Positions 54,828 to 63,091 of a stretch of 64,000 nucleotides of DNA are shown in pieces. A model generated the notes under the pieces. That model made no database searches and was not told the DNA's origin. It saw only the letters and a list, made by a program, of their open reading frames with translations. The stretch is from Tritrichomonas musculus. Lineage: Eukaryota > Parabasalia > Tritrichomonadida > Tritrichomonadidae. The translations under genes were made by a program, and so were the position numbers. Where the stretch lies: NCBI GenBank assembly GCA_039105265.1, contig JAPFFF010000019.1, positions 962,501 through 1,026,500 on the forward strand. The letters are read 5' to 3'. The first letter of the stretch is position 1; each line of letters starts with the position of its first letter.

Positions 54828-56120
54828 TTAACAGAATGGCCAGCATGGGCAGCCACGACAGCGAGGACAGTTATCTTCTGTTATTTTCAAAGATCCAGTA
54901 TTTCTAATTGAATCATTTAGCATGAATCTAACAAGAACTATATCTCTTGGTCTCAATGATCTCACTACTTCATAGGACCATCCGTTACCCATTTTTATTA
55001 ATGTTGATTTACGTTTTCGGTTATGGTAATCTATAAGAAGATAAGACTTATCTTGGGCATGGCATGCTTCAACTCCATAGAATAAAATTGAATTCACATA
55101 GTTTGGTTTAGCAATATGCTCTACGAATTCACGCGTGAAACCTACATCATTTATATTTATATTTTGAGTATCAATGTCAAAATAATGACACACATGTTGA
55201 ATGTAATTACTAATTGTTGTATCTCGAGGTGTTTCTGGAACAGTATTTGGAATCAAATTGTTATCAAATTGATTATTTTTTCGTTTGTCTCGATGATTAC
55301 GACTATTTTCACGATCTTCGTTTTCTAATTCTCGAAGTCTAATGTCTGCCTCAATTGACCTCATGGCTATAGCTGTATTATTATCATCAGTATGAGTAAT
55401 GACATTCAATGCATTTTGATTAGGCTCTGATACTGAACCATGTGAACCATTTAAATCCATTGTTCGTTTATTATTTAAATTAATGTGGCTCAAATCAAAG
55501 AGTCGACTTATGAAGCCACCCCGTTGTTGTTGTATTCGATTTGGAGTTGGTGATCGTGATGGACTTGATGACGATGCAGCTCGTGGTTGATAAGGATTTC
55601 TATGGACAGCTTCTTGTCTATATGGTTGTTGATATTGTTGCTGATGTGGTTGCTCATATTGCTGATGTTGTTGCTGATGTGGTTGCTCATATTGCTGATA
55701 TTGCTGTTGATATTGTTGTTGATATGGTTGTTGATATTGTTGCTGATATTGCTGCTGATATGGTTGTTGATATTGCTGTTGATATGGTTGTTGATATTGC
55801 TGTTGATATTGTTGCTGATATTGCTGCTGATATGGTTGTTGATATTGCTGCTGATATGGTTGTTGATATTGTTGCTGTCGTGGTTGATATTGCTGTCTTG
55901 GTTGCAGTTGATACTGTTGTTGTCGTGGTTGCAGTTGTTGTTGTTGTTGTTGCTGTCGTGGTGGTGGTGGTGGTTGCTGCCTTTGATATTGTCGTTGATT
56001 TGGTGGTTGTTGTTGCCTTTGATATTGATGATATGCTAGATCAGGATTAGCATGTTGAGCATTAGGAAGAACTGGACTTAGAGCTCGAGAATTACTAGAT
56101 GAATCAAATATGCCAACCAT
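54828..56120 (-). CDS. Gln/Tyr/Pro-rich protein with Cys-rich tail, D type (430 aa)
   Basis: The start is taken at MVGIFDSSSNSRALSPVLPN (ATAAAATG context); the frame extends further upstream but would run toward the divergent fibre gene. Residues 30-190 are a low-complexity array of Q-Q-Y-Q and P-Y-Q-Q units, reminiscent of prion-like or scaffold proteins. After a basic linker comes a likely folded domain (near 300-410) with FYGVEACHAQDKSYLLIDYH and RSLRPRDIVLVRFMLND. The last residues form a cysteine-rich tail (NCPRCRGCPCWPFC), a possible metal site. It lies between the D-x-N-G-D and fibre genes. No known family. Confidence 0.55.
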   Translation of the reverse strand: MVGIFDSSSNSRALSPVLPNAQHANPDLAYHQYQRQQQPPNQRQYQRQQPPPPPRQQQQQQQLQPRQQQYQLQPRQQYQPRQQQYQQPYQQQYQQPYQQQYQQQYQQQYQQPYQQQYQQPYQQQYQQQYQQPYQQQYQQQYQQYEQPHQQQHQQYEQPHQQQYQQPYRQEAVHRNPYQPRAASSSSPSRSPTPNRIQQQRGGFISRLFDLSHINLNNKRTMDLNGSHGSVSEPNQNALNVITHTDDNNTAIAMRSIEADIRLRELENEDRENSRNHRDKRKNNQFDNNLIPNTVPETPRDTTISNYIQHVCHYFDIDTQNININDVGFTREFVEHIAKPNYVNSILFYGVEACHAQDKSYLLIDYHNRKRKSTLIKMGNGWSYEVVRSLRPRDIVLVRFMLNDSIRNTGSLKITEDNCPRCRGCPCWPFC

Positions 56121-56164
56121 TTTATACTTTGATTGGCACCAAAAATTGTTTAACATTGAGATAA
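56121..56164. promoter_or_regulatory. 44-bp divergent start region, fibre / Q-rich gene
   Basis: The 44 bp between the divergent starts are AT-rich and end GAGATAAATG. This would have to contain both promoters. Inferred from spacing only. Confidence 0.3.
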
Positions 56165-59100
56165 ATGACTGCAATATTAACCAAACAAAATGCATTAGAT
56201 GGAGCCTTGGTAGGAGGTTCTGGCAAAGGTGGTGATGGAATATTTGATTCAATTCATGTTAAAGGTGATGCCACAATAGATGGTAGTTGTAAAATCTTCT
56301 TTGGTGAAGAATATGGTGAACCTCAAAGTGTCAAAGAATGTTTCGAAACATTTGGGAAAACATTAACGGATATAACTAGCGACATTCAATCACATCGAAC
56401 CGTTATTGATACACATGGAACCAAACTTGCTGACCATGAAGATAGAATATCAACTTTAGAGAATGCTCCTCCATCTGCAATCGAGAAGGTAATGACTTAT
56501 GAAGAAGGTTGTGATGAATTCATAATTGATGCAAATAATATCCATAAATTAAGTGATTCGGATCTAAGAGATCCTCAGGGCCATTCAACATACAACATTC
56601 TTGAGATTGATTACTCTGGATCTGTAAGTGGACAAGTCTTTGAGATCATCTTTCCAAAGAATCTTGAAATTGAAAATGCTTATATTTCATTTGAGAATGA
56701 ATCATTCACGAATCCAATTATTGAATACATTGATGAGAAATATCAATTGAAGTACATCAGCAATGAATCAAAACCTCGAATATACATGTCGAAATCTGCA
56801 ATCTATGACCCATTTGAACTATATACTGATGGATTCATGAAGATCAAATTCGTTGGGAAAATGCATCAAATCTCAGTTATTAAAGATTGTACTGAAGGTA
56901 CATTAATGAATCTCAAATGTAATCTCATTGATGCTGACAATTGCTTCAAACTCTATAGGTCTCCTTTACCAGATTTCTATACAATCAAGTCAATCGGGGA
57001 TTACAATTTGGATACTGCAAATGGTTTATATTATGCGGACTGGGGATATAATCCTGATTCCGATTCATTCAATTCACTCATTGAAGGACAGACATTCGAG
57101 CTTCATGATAACGTATTTGGGACTCATTACAAGCTTACTAAATCTGGAGGTAAATGGATTGGTACCAATTATTGCGTTAACATTCCACTGAAGATGCGTA
57201 AAGAGAATTCATATGGATCCTTGAATAGAGACATTCCATATATTTCAATCAAGAAGAATGCTGCTTTGAAGGGTCTAATCAATTATGAATCCGGGAATCC
57301 ATTGAAGATGATGCTTGACAAGGGTATGATAACATATAGTTCCAACACTAGAATGGGTGATCCAGATGAAACCGATGATGTCTGGCGTGTATGGTTTGGA
57401 TGCAATGAAGATAAGAGTGGAGACTATTCTGCTACATTAACCCTTGATGGACATACTTATGAATTCGTCATTGGATTCAAATATTCATGGAAGCATGAGC
57501 ATACATATGAGATCAAAACCGACAACTATTTTGAATATATCCCTTACCGTTATGAATCATTTATTGAAACAGATTCTGATAATTTGAGAGTTTACATGAA
57601 GGCTGATCCAGAATTCAACATCCCAATTGATGAAAATATTGAATACCCAGGTGGCAATACATTTGAGTTTCTAGCTTCAACGGGTTACTATTCTGTATCA
57701 CCTAGACCTGAATCTTGCACAACATTGATGACAAACTTCAATATCCAAACATCTGGAATAGTCATTGGAGAGAATATTGAATCACATATCTTTGAATTGA
57801 ATTCGTTAGGGAATGTTGTTGATATAGCTGTTAACGACATATCATCTTTGGAGAAATATTGTAATCGTTTGCAGAAAGAATTTGATGATATGCAACCTAA
57901 ATTCAGCTGGTTTGATTACATTGCCGGCAAGTTCGTTAACATTGGATCATCTGTATTTACATTTGGGAAAGTTGGTGCTGGAGATCTATTGCAAATCTCT
58001 ATTGATGGAATTAAAGGTCTTTCTAAACTATCATTTGCCAAAGATGCTGATAAAGATGATGGAATAGAATTAGAAGATATTGATGAAGTCGTTAGAGACA
58101 AATCTGTGAATCAATCAAGAGAAATCATCAAAGAATTGACATATGTCGATACCATTATTGAGATCCCAAATGAGAAATATTGTCACAGATATTATACTGA
58201 TACATTGAAAGGTACATTAGAAGTTGAAACCAAAGTCGACAATGAAGGTGAAGTAATCAAGTTAAATACATATTCCATCAATGAAGATAAGAGTTTCACA
58301 TCAAATGAGTCATCAAATGAGTCACTTTATGAAATCACTTTCGAAGATCCATATCTAATGATTATCACCATGGGAAGTCATGAACAATTATCAGTTAGAA
58401 TTAAGTATACAACCAAAGTTGAAAATTCTGAATTAGGTTTAGGTGAAACGTTAACAAATAAGCAATTGATGTCTGCAGCTGCTATCAAGAAACTCATTGA
58501 AAACCATAAAACAAATTGGCTGAATGAGATCCCAAAAATGCCAGAGAATTTGGTTAATGAATCTGCACTGAGTACTGCTTTAGAATCATATGTAAAGAAA
58601 GAAGACATATTATCAAACGAAAAAATAACTCAAGAATTATCAATCACTACCCATTTCGTAAATGGAACAACAAATGATGAGGATAAAAGAACGAATATAG
58701 CAAATTTGGATGGAAATTTATGCAAAATATTAAAGAAATCATCATTAATAGTGAAAGGCTCTTGTAATAATGAAGATATTTCAGGAGAATATTTGTATGA
58801 TAGTGAAGACTCGGAATATTATCATTACAAGAAAGGTGAAAATACTTTTTCTATATATTATTTCTATTATGGTGGAACATTCAGATATAATGATAACTAT
58901 GTTGTCGATCTAGAATCAGTATGTTATTCATACAAGCTTGAAGTTTATGATGAATATTGTATTCCAAATAAGAATTTCGTAAAAACTAATTTTGCATTAA
59001 AATCTGATATTCCTGAACCAGTTGATTTGACACCATATTATACTAGTGGTCAGGCTGATGAGAAGTTCGTCGATGAAGATGAGCTCGCATATGAATTAGA

Positions 59101-60679
59101 TAAGTATGAGACCAAGGATGTGGCTAATGGGAAATATATTTCAAAAGACAATGTCATAAATGATATTCCAATACAAGCTGGAGGTGAGAATATTGATTTT
59201 GAATGTAATGGTCCGTATTTATCTCGATTTCTTACTCCTAATTGCGACAAATTACTAGCCGACCTCATACAATATGGATTTTATATTGAATGTGAAAATT
59301 ATGAAAATGGAAATTATGTCTTTGATAGAGATGATGGAAGTTATATATTTAGCCATGAGACAAATAAATCATCAATAATTCGTATCATAAAGAGTTTTGA
59401 TGGACTTCTCAATGGTTATTATGTTGGCCCGAGTGGAAGTGTTGAACCTCCGAAAAATGTCTCTGTTGTCAGGCTCAATACTCCAGAAGTGTCTATTGCA
59501 ACAACCCAAACTCTCAAAGAATTTGCTCTCAAAACAGATATCCCAGAGATACCCACAGATTTGGTTAATGAATCTGCACTGAGTACCGCATTGACAACAG
59601 CTTTGGAACCATATGTGAAGACCCAGGACTTACCAGATATGACCAAGTATGCACTCGCTGAAGATATCCCTGAGATACCCACAGTTCTCAAAAATAATGA
59701 ACTACAATTGAATCCGAATGAAAAACCAACAGAAGAAGTTCAACAGAAATTGATGAATGATGATACACCACTATCAGCACAAGCATCATATATATTATCA
59801 TCCATGTCAGTAACTAAAGCAATGGATTTGATTAATCTTGATGAGTACGCAAAGCTTACGAACTTAAGTGAGTATGTGAAGACCCAAGACTTGCCAGATA
59901 TGACCAAGTATGCACTCTCAACAGATATACCAAAAGAGTATTTCACTGATATCAGTGGAGAGGTTTATATCAAAGACCCAAACAACATCCTGACATTGGG
60001 TGGAGCAAATCAGACAAGTAGTGATGCACCTCTCATGGTCATGAAACCAAATCATTCTCGAAATAGAAGAATATTTAGCATTGGCAATCAACTGGATAGT
60101 TCGAAGGAGAGATGGTTAGATTTCGATATTGATGTAAAAAGTGATACAGCGACCATCAAATACAATGAAATAACTGCATTGGAGATTACTCAATCAAAAG
60201 TTTGTGTTATGAATGCATGTGATATAGACGGTAATGCCTATGCTAAAATCAATTCCAACACAACCATTACTCATTACTGTCCAATCGAAGCAGGTCAAAA
60301 CATATCTGATTTCGTTGCAGGAAAGCCCGTATTCATGAGTGGACATGTATATAAATATGTTAACGGATCCTTCATTAGTTCCACTGCTAACGATTCAACT
60401 GATTGCATTTGTAGTGTAGTAATCAATGGATCCTATAAAGAGTTCGTTGGAGTGATTACAGAAGTGGATGCTGAAAATGGATGTATCAAATTTGCTTCTC
60501 ATGGAGACATGTTATTCACAGTTGATGATGCAAATCTCTATCAAATTGGTGACGTAATTCTCTATAATGGAAAGATCTTGGATGAAGATTATGCAATGAC
60601 TTTACGCATTCAGCAATCAATTGTTGGAAAGGTCACAGCAAAAATAAATGAAACTACTCTTGCAATATTCAAATCTTAG
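56165..60679 (+). CDS. Tail-fibre-like protein, D type (1504 aa)
   Basis: The protein begins MTAILTKQNALDGALVGGSG, followed by a coiled coil (DIQSHRTVIDTHGTKLADHE near 75-105) and a very long beta-rich shaft. Repeated modules occur: NESALSTALESYVKKEDI-type units, TKYALAEDIPEIPT turns, and a PVDLTPYYTSGQADEKFVDE unit. A module near residues 1175-1240 is about 90% identical in DNA to one in B1 (28376-28565). The last 150 residues form the shared C-terminal domain (TTITHYCPIEAGQNISDFVA; KFASHGDMLFTVDDANLYQI). Likely a trimeric virion fibre for host attachment, inferred from design. It is uninterrupted over 4.5 kb. It shares stop-codon bases with the convergent next gene (TTAG). Confidence 0.6.
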   Translation: MTAILTKQNALDGALVGGSGKGGDGIFDSIHVKGDATIDGSCKIFFGEEYGEPQSVKECFETFGKTLTDITSDIQSHRTVIDTHGTKLADHEDRISTLENAPPSAIEKVMTYEEGCDEFIIDANNIHKLSDSDLRDPQGHSTYNILEIDYSGSVSGQVFEIIFPKNLEIENAYISFENESFTNPIIEYIDEKYQLKYISNESKPRIYMSKSAIYDPFELYTDGFMKIKFVGKMHQISVIKDCTEGTLMNLKCNLIDADNCFKLYRSPLPDFYTIKSIGDYNLDTANGLYYADWGYNPDSDSFNSLIEGQTFELHDNVFGTHYKLTKSGGKWIGTNYCVNIPLKMRKENSYGSLNRDIPYISIKKNAALKGLINYESGNPLKMMLDKGMITYSSNTRMGDPDETDDVWRVWFGCNEDKSGDYSATLTLDGHTYEFVIGFKYSWKHEHTYEIKTDNYFEYIPYRYESFIETDSDNLRVYMKADPEFNIPIDENIEYPGGNTFEFLASTGYYSVSPRPESCTTLMTNFNIQTSGIVIGENIESHIFELNSLGNVVDIAVNDISSLEKYCNRLQKEFDDMQPKFSWFDYIAGKFVNIGSSVFTFGKVGAGDLLQISIDGIKGLSKLSFAKDADKDDGIELEDIDEVVRDKSVNQSREIIKELTYVDTIIEIPNEKYCHRYYTDTLKGTLEVETKVDNEGEVIKLNTYSINEDKSFTSNESSNESLYEITFEDPYLMIITMGSHEQLSVRIKYTTKVENSELGLGETLTNKQLMSAAAIKKLIENHKTNWLNEIPKMPENLVNESALSTALESYVKKEDILSNEKITQELSITTHFVNGTTNDEDKRTNIANLDGNLCKILKKSSLIVKGSCNNEDISGEYLYDSEDSEYYHYKKGENTFSIYYFYYGGTFRYNDNYVVDLESVCYSYKLEVYDEYCIPNKNFVKTNFALKSDIPEPVDLTPYYTSGQADEKFVDEDELAYELDKYETKDVANGKYISKDNVINDIPIQAGGENIDFECNGPYLSRFLTPNCDKLLADLIQYGFYIECENYENGNYVFDRDDGSYIFSHETNKSSIIRIIKSFDGLLNGYYVGPSGSVEPPKNVSVVRLNTPEVSIATTQTLKEFALKTDIPEIPTDLVNESALSTALTTALEPYVKTQDLPDMTKYALAEDIPEIPTVLKNNELQLNPNEKPTEEVQQKLMNDDTPLSAQASYILSSMSVTKAMDLINLDEYAKLTNLSEYVKTQDLPDMTKYALSTDIPKEYFTDISGEVYIKDPNNILTLGGANQTSSDAPLMVMKPNHSRNRRIFSIGNQLDSSKERWLDFDIDVKSDTATIKYNEITALEITQSKVCVMNACDIDGNAYAKINSNTTITHYCPIEAGQNISDFVAGKPVFMSGHVYKYVNGSFISSTANDSTDCICSVVINGSYKEFVGVITEVDAENGCIKFASHGDMLFTVDDANLYQIGDVILYNGKILDEDYAMTLRIQQSIVGKVTAKINETTLAIFKS

Positions 60680-61194
60680 ACTTTAATAGATCTTTTTGCA
60701 ATTCTTTCACGAATCATTTCAGGGCATCCAACAAAGAATCCATCAGCAAATGCTTTACATGGATAGTATTCAATTTCTTTACCATCTTTGTTGACAAAAG
60801 AAGCTGGTTTCAGGTCAATGGATAGTATTGAACGATTGCTATTTGGTCCGTAATCTTTTATTATTTTTGATTCTCCAACCTTGATGAAAACATTTTTAGC
60901 TTTGAATATTTTTCTTATATCATTTCTATCAAATATGCAATGCTTATTAAAACTCACATACATTGGACTGATGACCTATATGTTTTCATTGAATTTATCA
61001 TTTTTGACAAAATCGCTATCATATGATACCCATAATGATTCATTGAGATCAATGAGAGGTTCATTTTCTTCTGCCAGAATAATATCTTCAATATCTGCTA
61101 TACCAAGGAATTTTTCAACGAATGATGTTGGTGTAAGATACAAATATGGCTTGTAATCATCACCTTTGACGTTGTGTAGCATGGTGTTTTGCAT
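60676..61194 (-). pseudogene. Conserved Polinton protein, D type (broken)
   Basis: This is the homologue of the 166-aa C protein at 39335-39835. It contains MQNTMLHNVKGDDYKPYLYL at its likely start, NDIRKIFKAKNVFIKVG and FVNKDGKEIEYYPCKAFADG, matching the C order. The copy looks broken in about one place. Position has changed: in C it precedes the D-x-N-G-D gene, here it follows the fibre. Function unknown. Confidence 0.55.
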
Positions 61195-61274
61195 TTTATC
61201 TTTTGTCTGCAGTAAAAAATTATGTTTAATAAATATATTTGCATCGATTCTCAAATTTAAAAATGCAAAAACCG

Positions 61275-61355
61275 TTCCCAGGTGGACATGTAGTGCATTC
61301 AAAATCCTGAAATAAACAAGCCTGAAAATCCTATTTTTATACATCCACCTGGGAA
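61275..61355. mobile_element. 81-bp element with 12-bp perfect terminal inverted repeats
   Basis: TTCCCAGGTGGA (61275-61286) and TCCACCTGGGAA (61344-61355) form perfect ends around an AT-rich interior that holds further internal symmetry (AATCCTG and CCTGAAAATCC). Small size suggests a tiny MITE-like insertion or a strong hairpin; no target duplication was evident. Confidence 0.5.
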
Positions 61356-61373
61356 TTGAAGAAGAAGAAAGAA

Positions 61374-61589
61374 TTCCGTATATGATCTTTCTTTCACCCT
61401 AGCACGACCGGAACGCATTAGCGAACATCTCGGAAGGACGGAACCATTATAACTCTTCTTTCAACCTAGCACGACCGGAACGCATTAGCGAACATCAACT
61501 AGATGTGGAATTATAATAGCTCTTCTTTCACCTTCACGCGACCAGAACGCATTAGCGAACATCATCTAGGGACGAGATCATATACGGAA
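61374..61589. repeat. 216-bp block: 15-bp inverted repeat around three tandem units
   Basis: TTCCGTATATGATCT (61374-61388) and AGATCATATACGGAA (61575-61589) are perfect inverted repeats. Between them the core CGGAACGCATTAGCGAACAT (or CAGAACGC) occurs three times, near 61401-61429, 61468-61496 and 61533-61563, each preceded by CTTTCA-CC and spaced about 66 bp. The cores are GC-rich. No protein coding. Could be a structured RNA, a protein-binding array or a small composite element. Confidence 0.6.
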
Positions 61590-61627
61590 CCTCTCAGAAG
61601 AATATGAAGAATTTTACAAATAAAAAC

Positions 61628-61699
61628 GGTCCGTAGCAGTTTCGAACCAGGTACTCCGGATTACCGTGTATACGACTTACCACTGAGCCGTGTCTGGCC
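61628..61699 (-). tRNA. tRNA-like sequence, probably a pseudogene or tRNA-derived element
   Basis: On the minus strand CGGCTCAGTGG matches the box A consensus and GGTTCGAAACT matches much of box B, about 42 bases apart, as in a tRNA. The D arm can form GGCT/AGTC. The anticodon and T stems pair poorly and the acceptor only partly, so a working tRNA is doubtful; isotype is not assigned. The 5' edge carries the perfect palindrome GTCTGGCCAGAC (61692-61703). Confidence 0.4.
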
Positions 61700-61739
61700 A
61701 GACATAAATTTGGATCCATATAGAGATTTATTTATAAGA

Positions 61740-62122
61740 GGGTGTCACTTTTTGGCTTGGAGACGCTAATTCAGTATTTGCATAGCAAAGTTCACCATAG
61801 GTGAATAGGAAGCAGATAGAGCGGTTTTGACGATAGATTTAGGATATCGTTTTCGATGGTTATAAGGTCAATTTAATTCACCTTAACCGCTAAAGTCAAA
61901 TTATTTCACCTTTCCCATATATGGAAAAATATAAGATTTTTCTTCCAATTTTCTGAAGACCATATCTCAATGAATACTCAACCGATTTTGACAAATCACA
62001 TATCAAAAGAAAGCGTAGATAAAGTAGAATCTAAATATCATTTTAGAAGTAAATTTGATGAACCAGAAGTATATGTATTTGAGCATTTATATTTACATTT
62101 TTGGCTAACAATGTAATTTAGC
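61740..62122. other. Noncoding part of D element
   Basis: No gene is seen. It includes the hairpin TTCACC-ATA-GGTGAA (61791-61805) and two further TTCACCTT words around 61880 and 61909, within otherwise AT-rich DNA. A possible regulatory or structural region of the Polinton. Confidence 0.35.
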
Positions 62123-62126
62123 ATAC

Positions 62127-62157
62127 CATTCACAAAGCGAAGTGACCTAACAGGTCA
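62127..62157. repeat. Hairpin insert at a gene end
   Basis: Compared with the otherwise matching D-type copy at 17190-17220, about 25-29 extra bases stand here, flanked by AATG on the coding strand at both sides. They include TGACCT-AAC-AGGTCA (62143-62157). The insert supplies a new stop codon for the adjoining gene. Confidence 0.6.
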
Positions 62158-62800
62158 TTTTGAGACTAATTCCATACTTGATGAATTGACTGTAAATGTT
62201 ATTATAAGCATATTTTAGGTCTTCGGTTTTACCTTCTTTGGTTACCAATATTTTTGAAACATAGATGATCTTATCTGATTTTCCACTGCATCCGCTGCAT
62301 CCAATATCTTCATTCAAGACTAATTCAACTTTCTCACATCCAGTCAATAATTTGATCATTTCCATCAACAACTTGCTTTCACAGACAACATATGAATTCA
62401 CTTTTAATGGATTGTTCTCATACATTTCAACTAGCATTTCAAGAAATCTGTTTTTCTTGTCAAGCTCATCTAATTCATTTCCCAAATTTGCGATACCTCT
62501 GTCTTGTGCTAAATGGAAACGATTGTCTATTACTTGTGGAGATACTGATTGATATTCCGGATTCGTCATCTGAGTATTTGTAATTGGACCAACCTGTTGA
62601 GCAACTTCCGGTTGGGGAGCTTGAATAAAATTTACATTTGGATTCAGAGGTTGAACATTTGGATAAAGGGGAATGGAATTTGCTCTTGGATGCTTTTGAG
62701 TTGGTTTGATATTAATGTTTACATTAGTCTGTTGCTCTTGCTTTATCGTATTATCTGTCTCACTGGATAGTATACGTGCTTGCATCAAAGTCATTTTCAT
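62147..62800 (-). CDS. Conserved Polinton protein with Cys cluster, D type (217 aa)
   Basis: The protein is near-identical to the one at 16554-17216 and related to that at 46816-47325. The N terminus is Q/N/P-rich; the conserved part runs from NRFLEMLVEMYENNPLKVNS to YSQFIKYGISLKM, with cysteines in C-S-G-C-S-G. It lacks about eight residues after the cysteines that the left copy has. Its last two residues and stop come from the hairpin insert. Function unknown. Confidence 0.65.
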   Translation of the reverse strand: MKMTLMQARILSSETDNTIKQEQQTNVNINIKPTQKHPRANSIPLYPNVQPLNPNVNFIQAPQPEVAQQVGPITNTQMTNPEYQSVSPQVIDNRFHLAQDRGIANLGNELDELDKKNRFLEMLVEMYENNPLKVNSYVVCESKLLMEMIKLLTGCEKVELVLNEDIGCSGCSGKSDKIIYVSKILVTKEGKTEDLKYAYNNIYSQFIKYGISLKMTC

Positions 62801-62823
62801 TAATGCAAAAATAGATTTAGCAT

Positions 62824-63039
62824 CTAATTTTTTTTAAATTGTCTTTCAATCAAATCATTTTTGAGATACATCTTGCCATTCAATTCAACAGCAACGATTC
62901 CATCTCTGTTATAATATTCTCCAACAATTCCCTTGAATGATTTGGTACCTTTTCGCTTAATGATATTTGGACTTTCAATCATAATTTCGTAATCATTCTC
63001 GAAACCAACCAATGGAACGAACCTCTCATTCATATTCAT
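62824..63039 (-). CDS. Small D-type Polinton protein, NUMOD4-like (71 aa)
   Basis: This is the full version of the copy at 16310-16519, differing at a handful of positions near the C terminus (KNDLIERQFKKN). FVPLVGFENDYEIMIESPN followed by RKGTKSFKG and YYNRDGIVAVELNGKMYL resembles a NUMOD4 module plus the start of an HNH-type fold, without catalytic histidines visible. The C element lacks this gene between its two flanking homologues (only 7 bp there). The family is tentative. Confidence 0.5.
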   Translation of the reverse strand: MNMNERFVPLVGFENDYEIMIESPNIIKRKGTKSFKGIVGEYYNRDGIVAVELNGKMYLKNDLIERQFKKN

Positions 63040-63091
63040 TTGTGTCTTCGTTAAAAAGTTATTAGAGATAGTCCTTTGGACATATTATCTT

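Noticed and set aside
55541-56050. Long plus-strand frames rich in Val/Asp or Leu opposite the Q-rich gene
   Set aside because: They are mirror readings of the CAA/TAT-type repeat coding for Q and Y on the other strand.
28055-60679. Bacteriophage or prophage origin because of tail-fibre-like proteins
   Set aside because: The surrounding integrase, A32-like ATPase, protein-primed polymerase and capsid genes are Polinton-type, and gene architecture is eukaryotic.
61628-61699. A working tRNA gene
   Set aside because: Anticodon and T stems pair poorly; kept only as a tRNA-like sequence.
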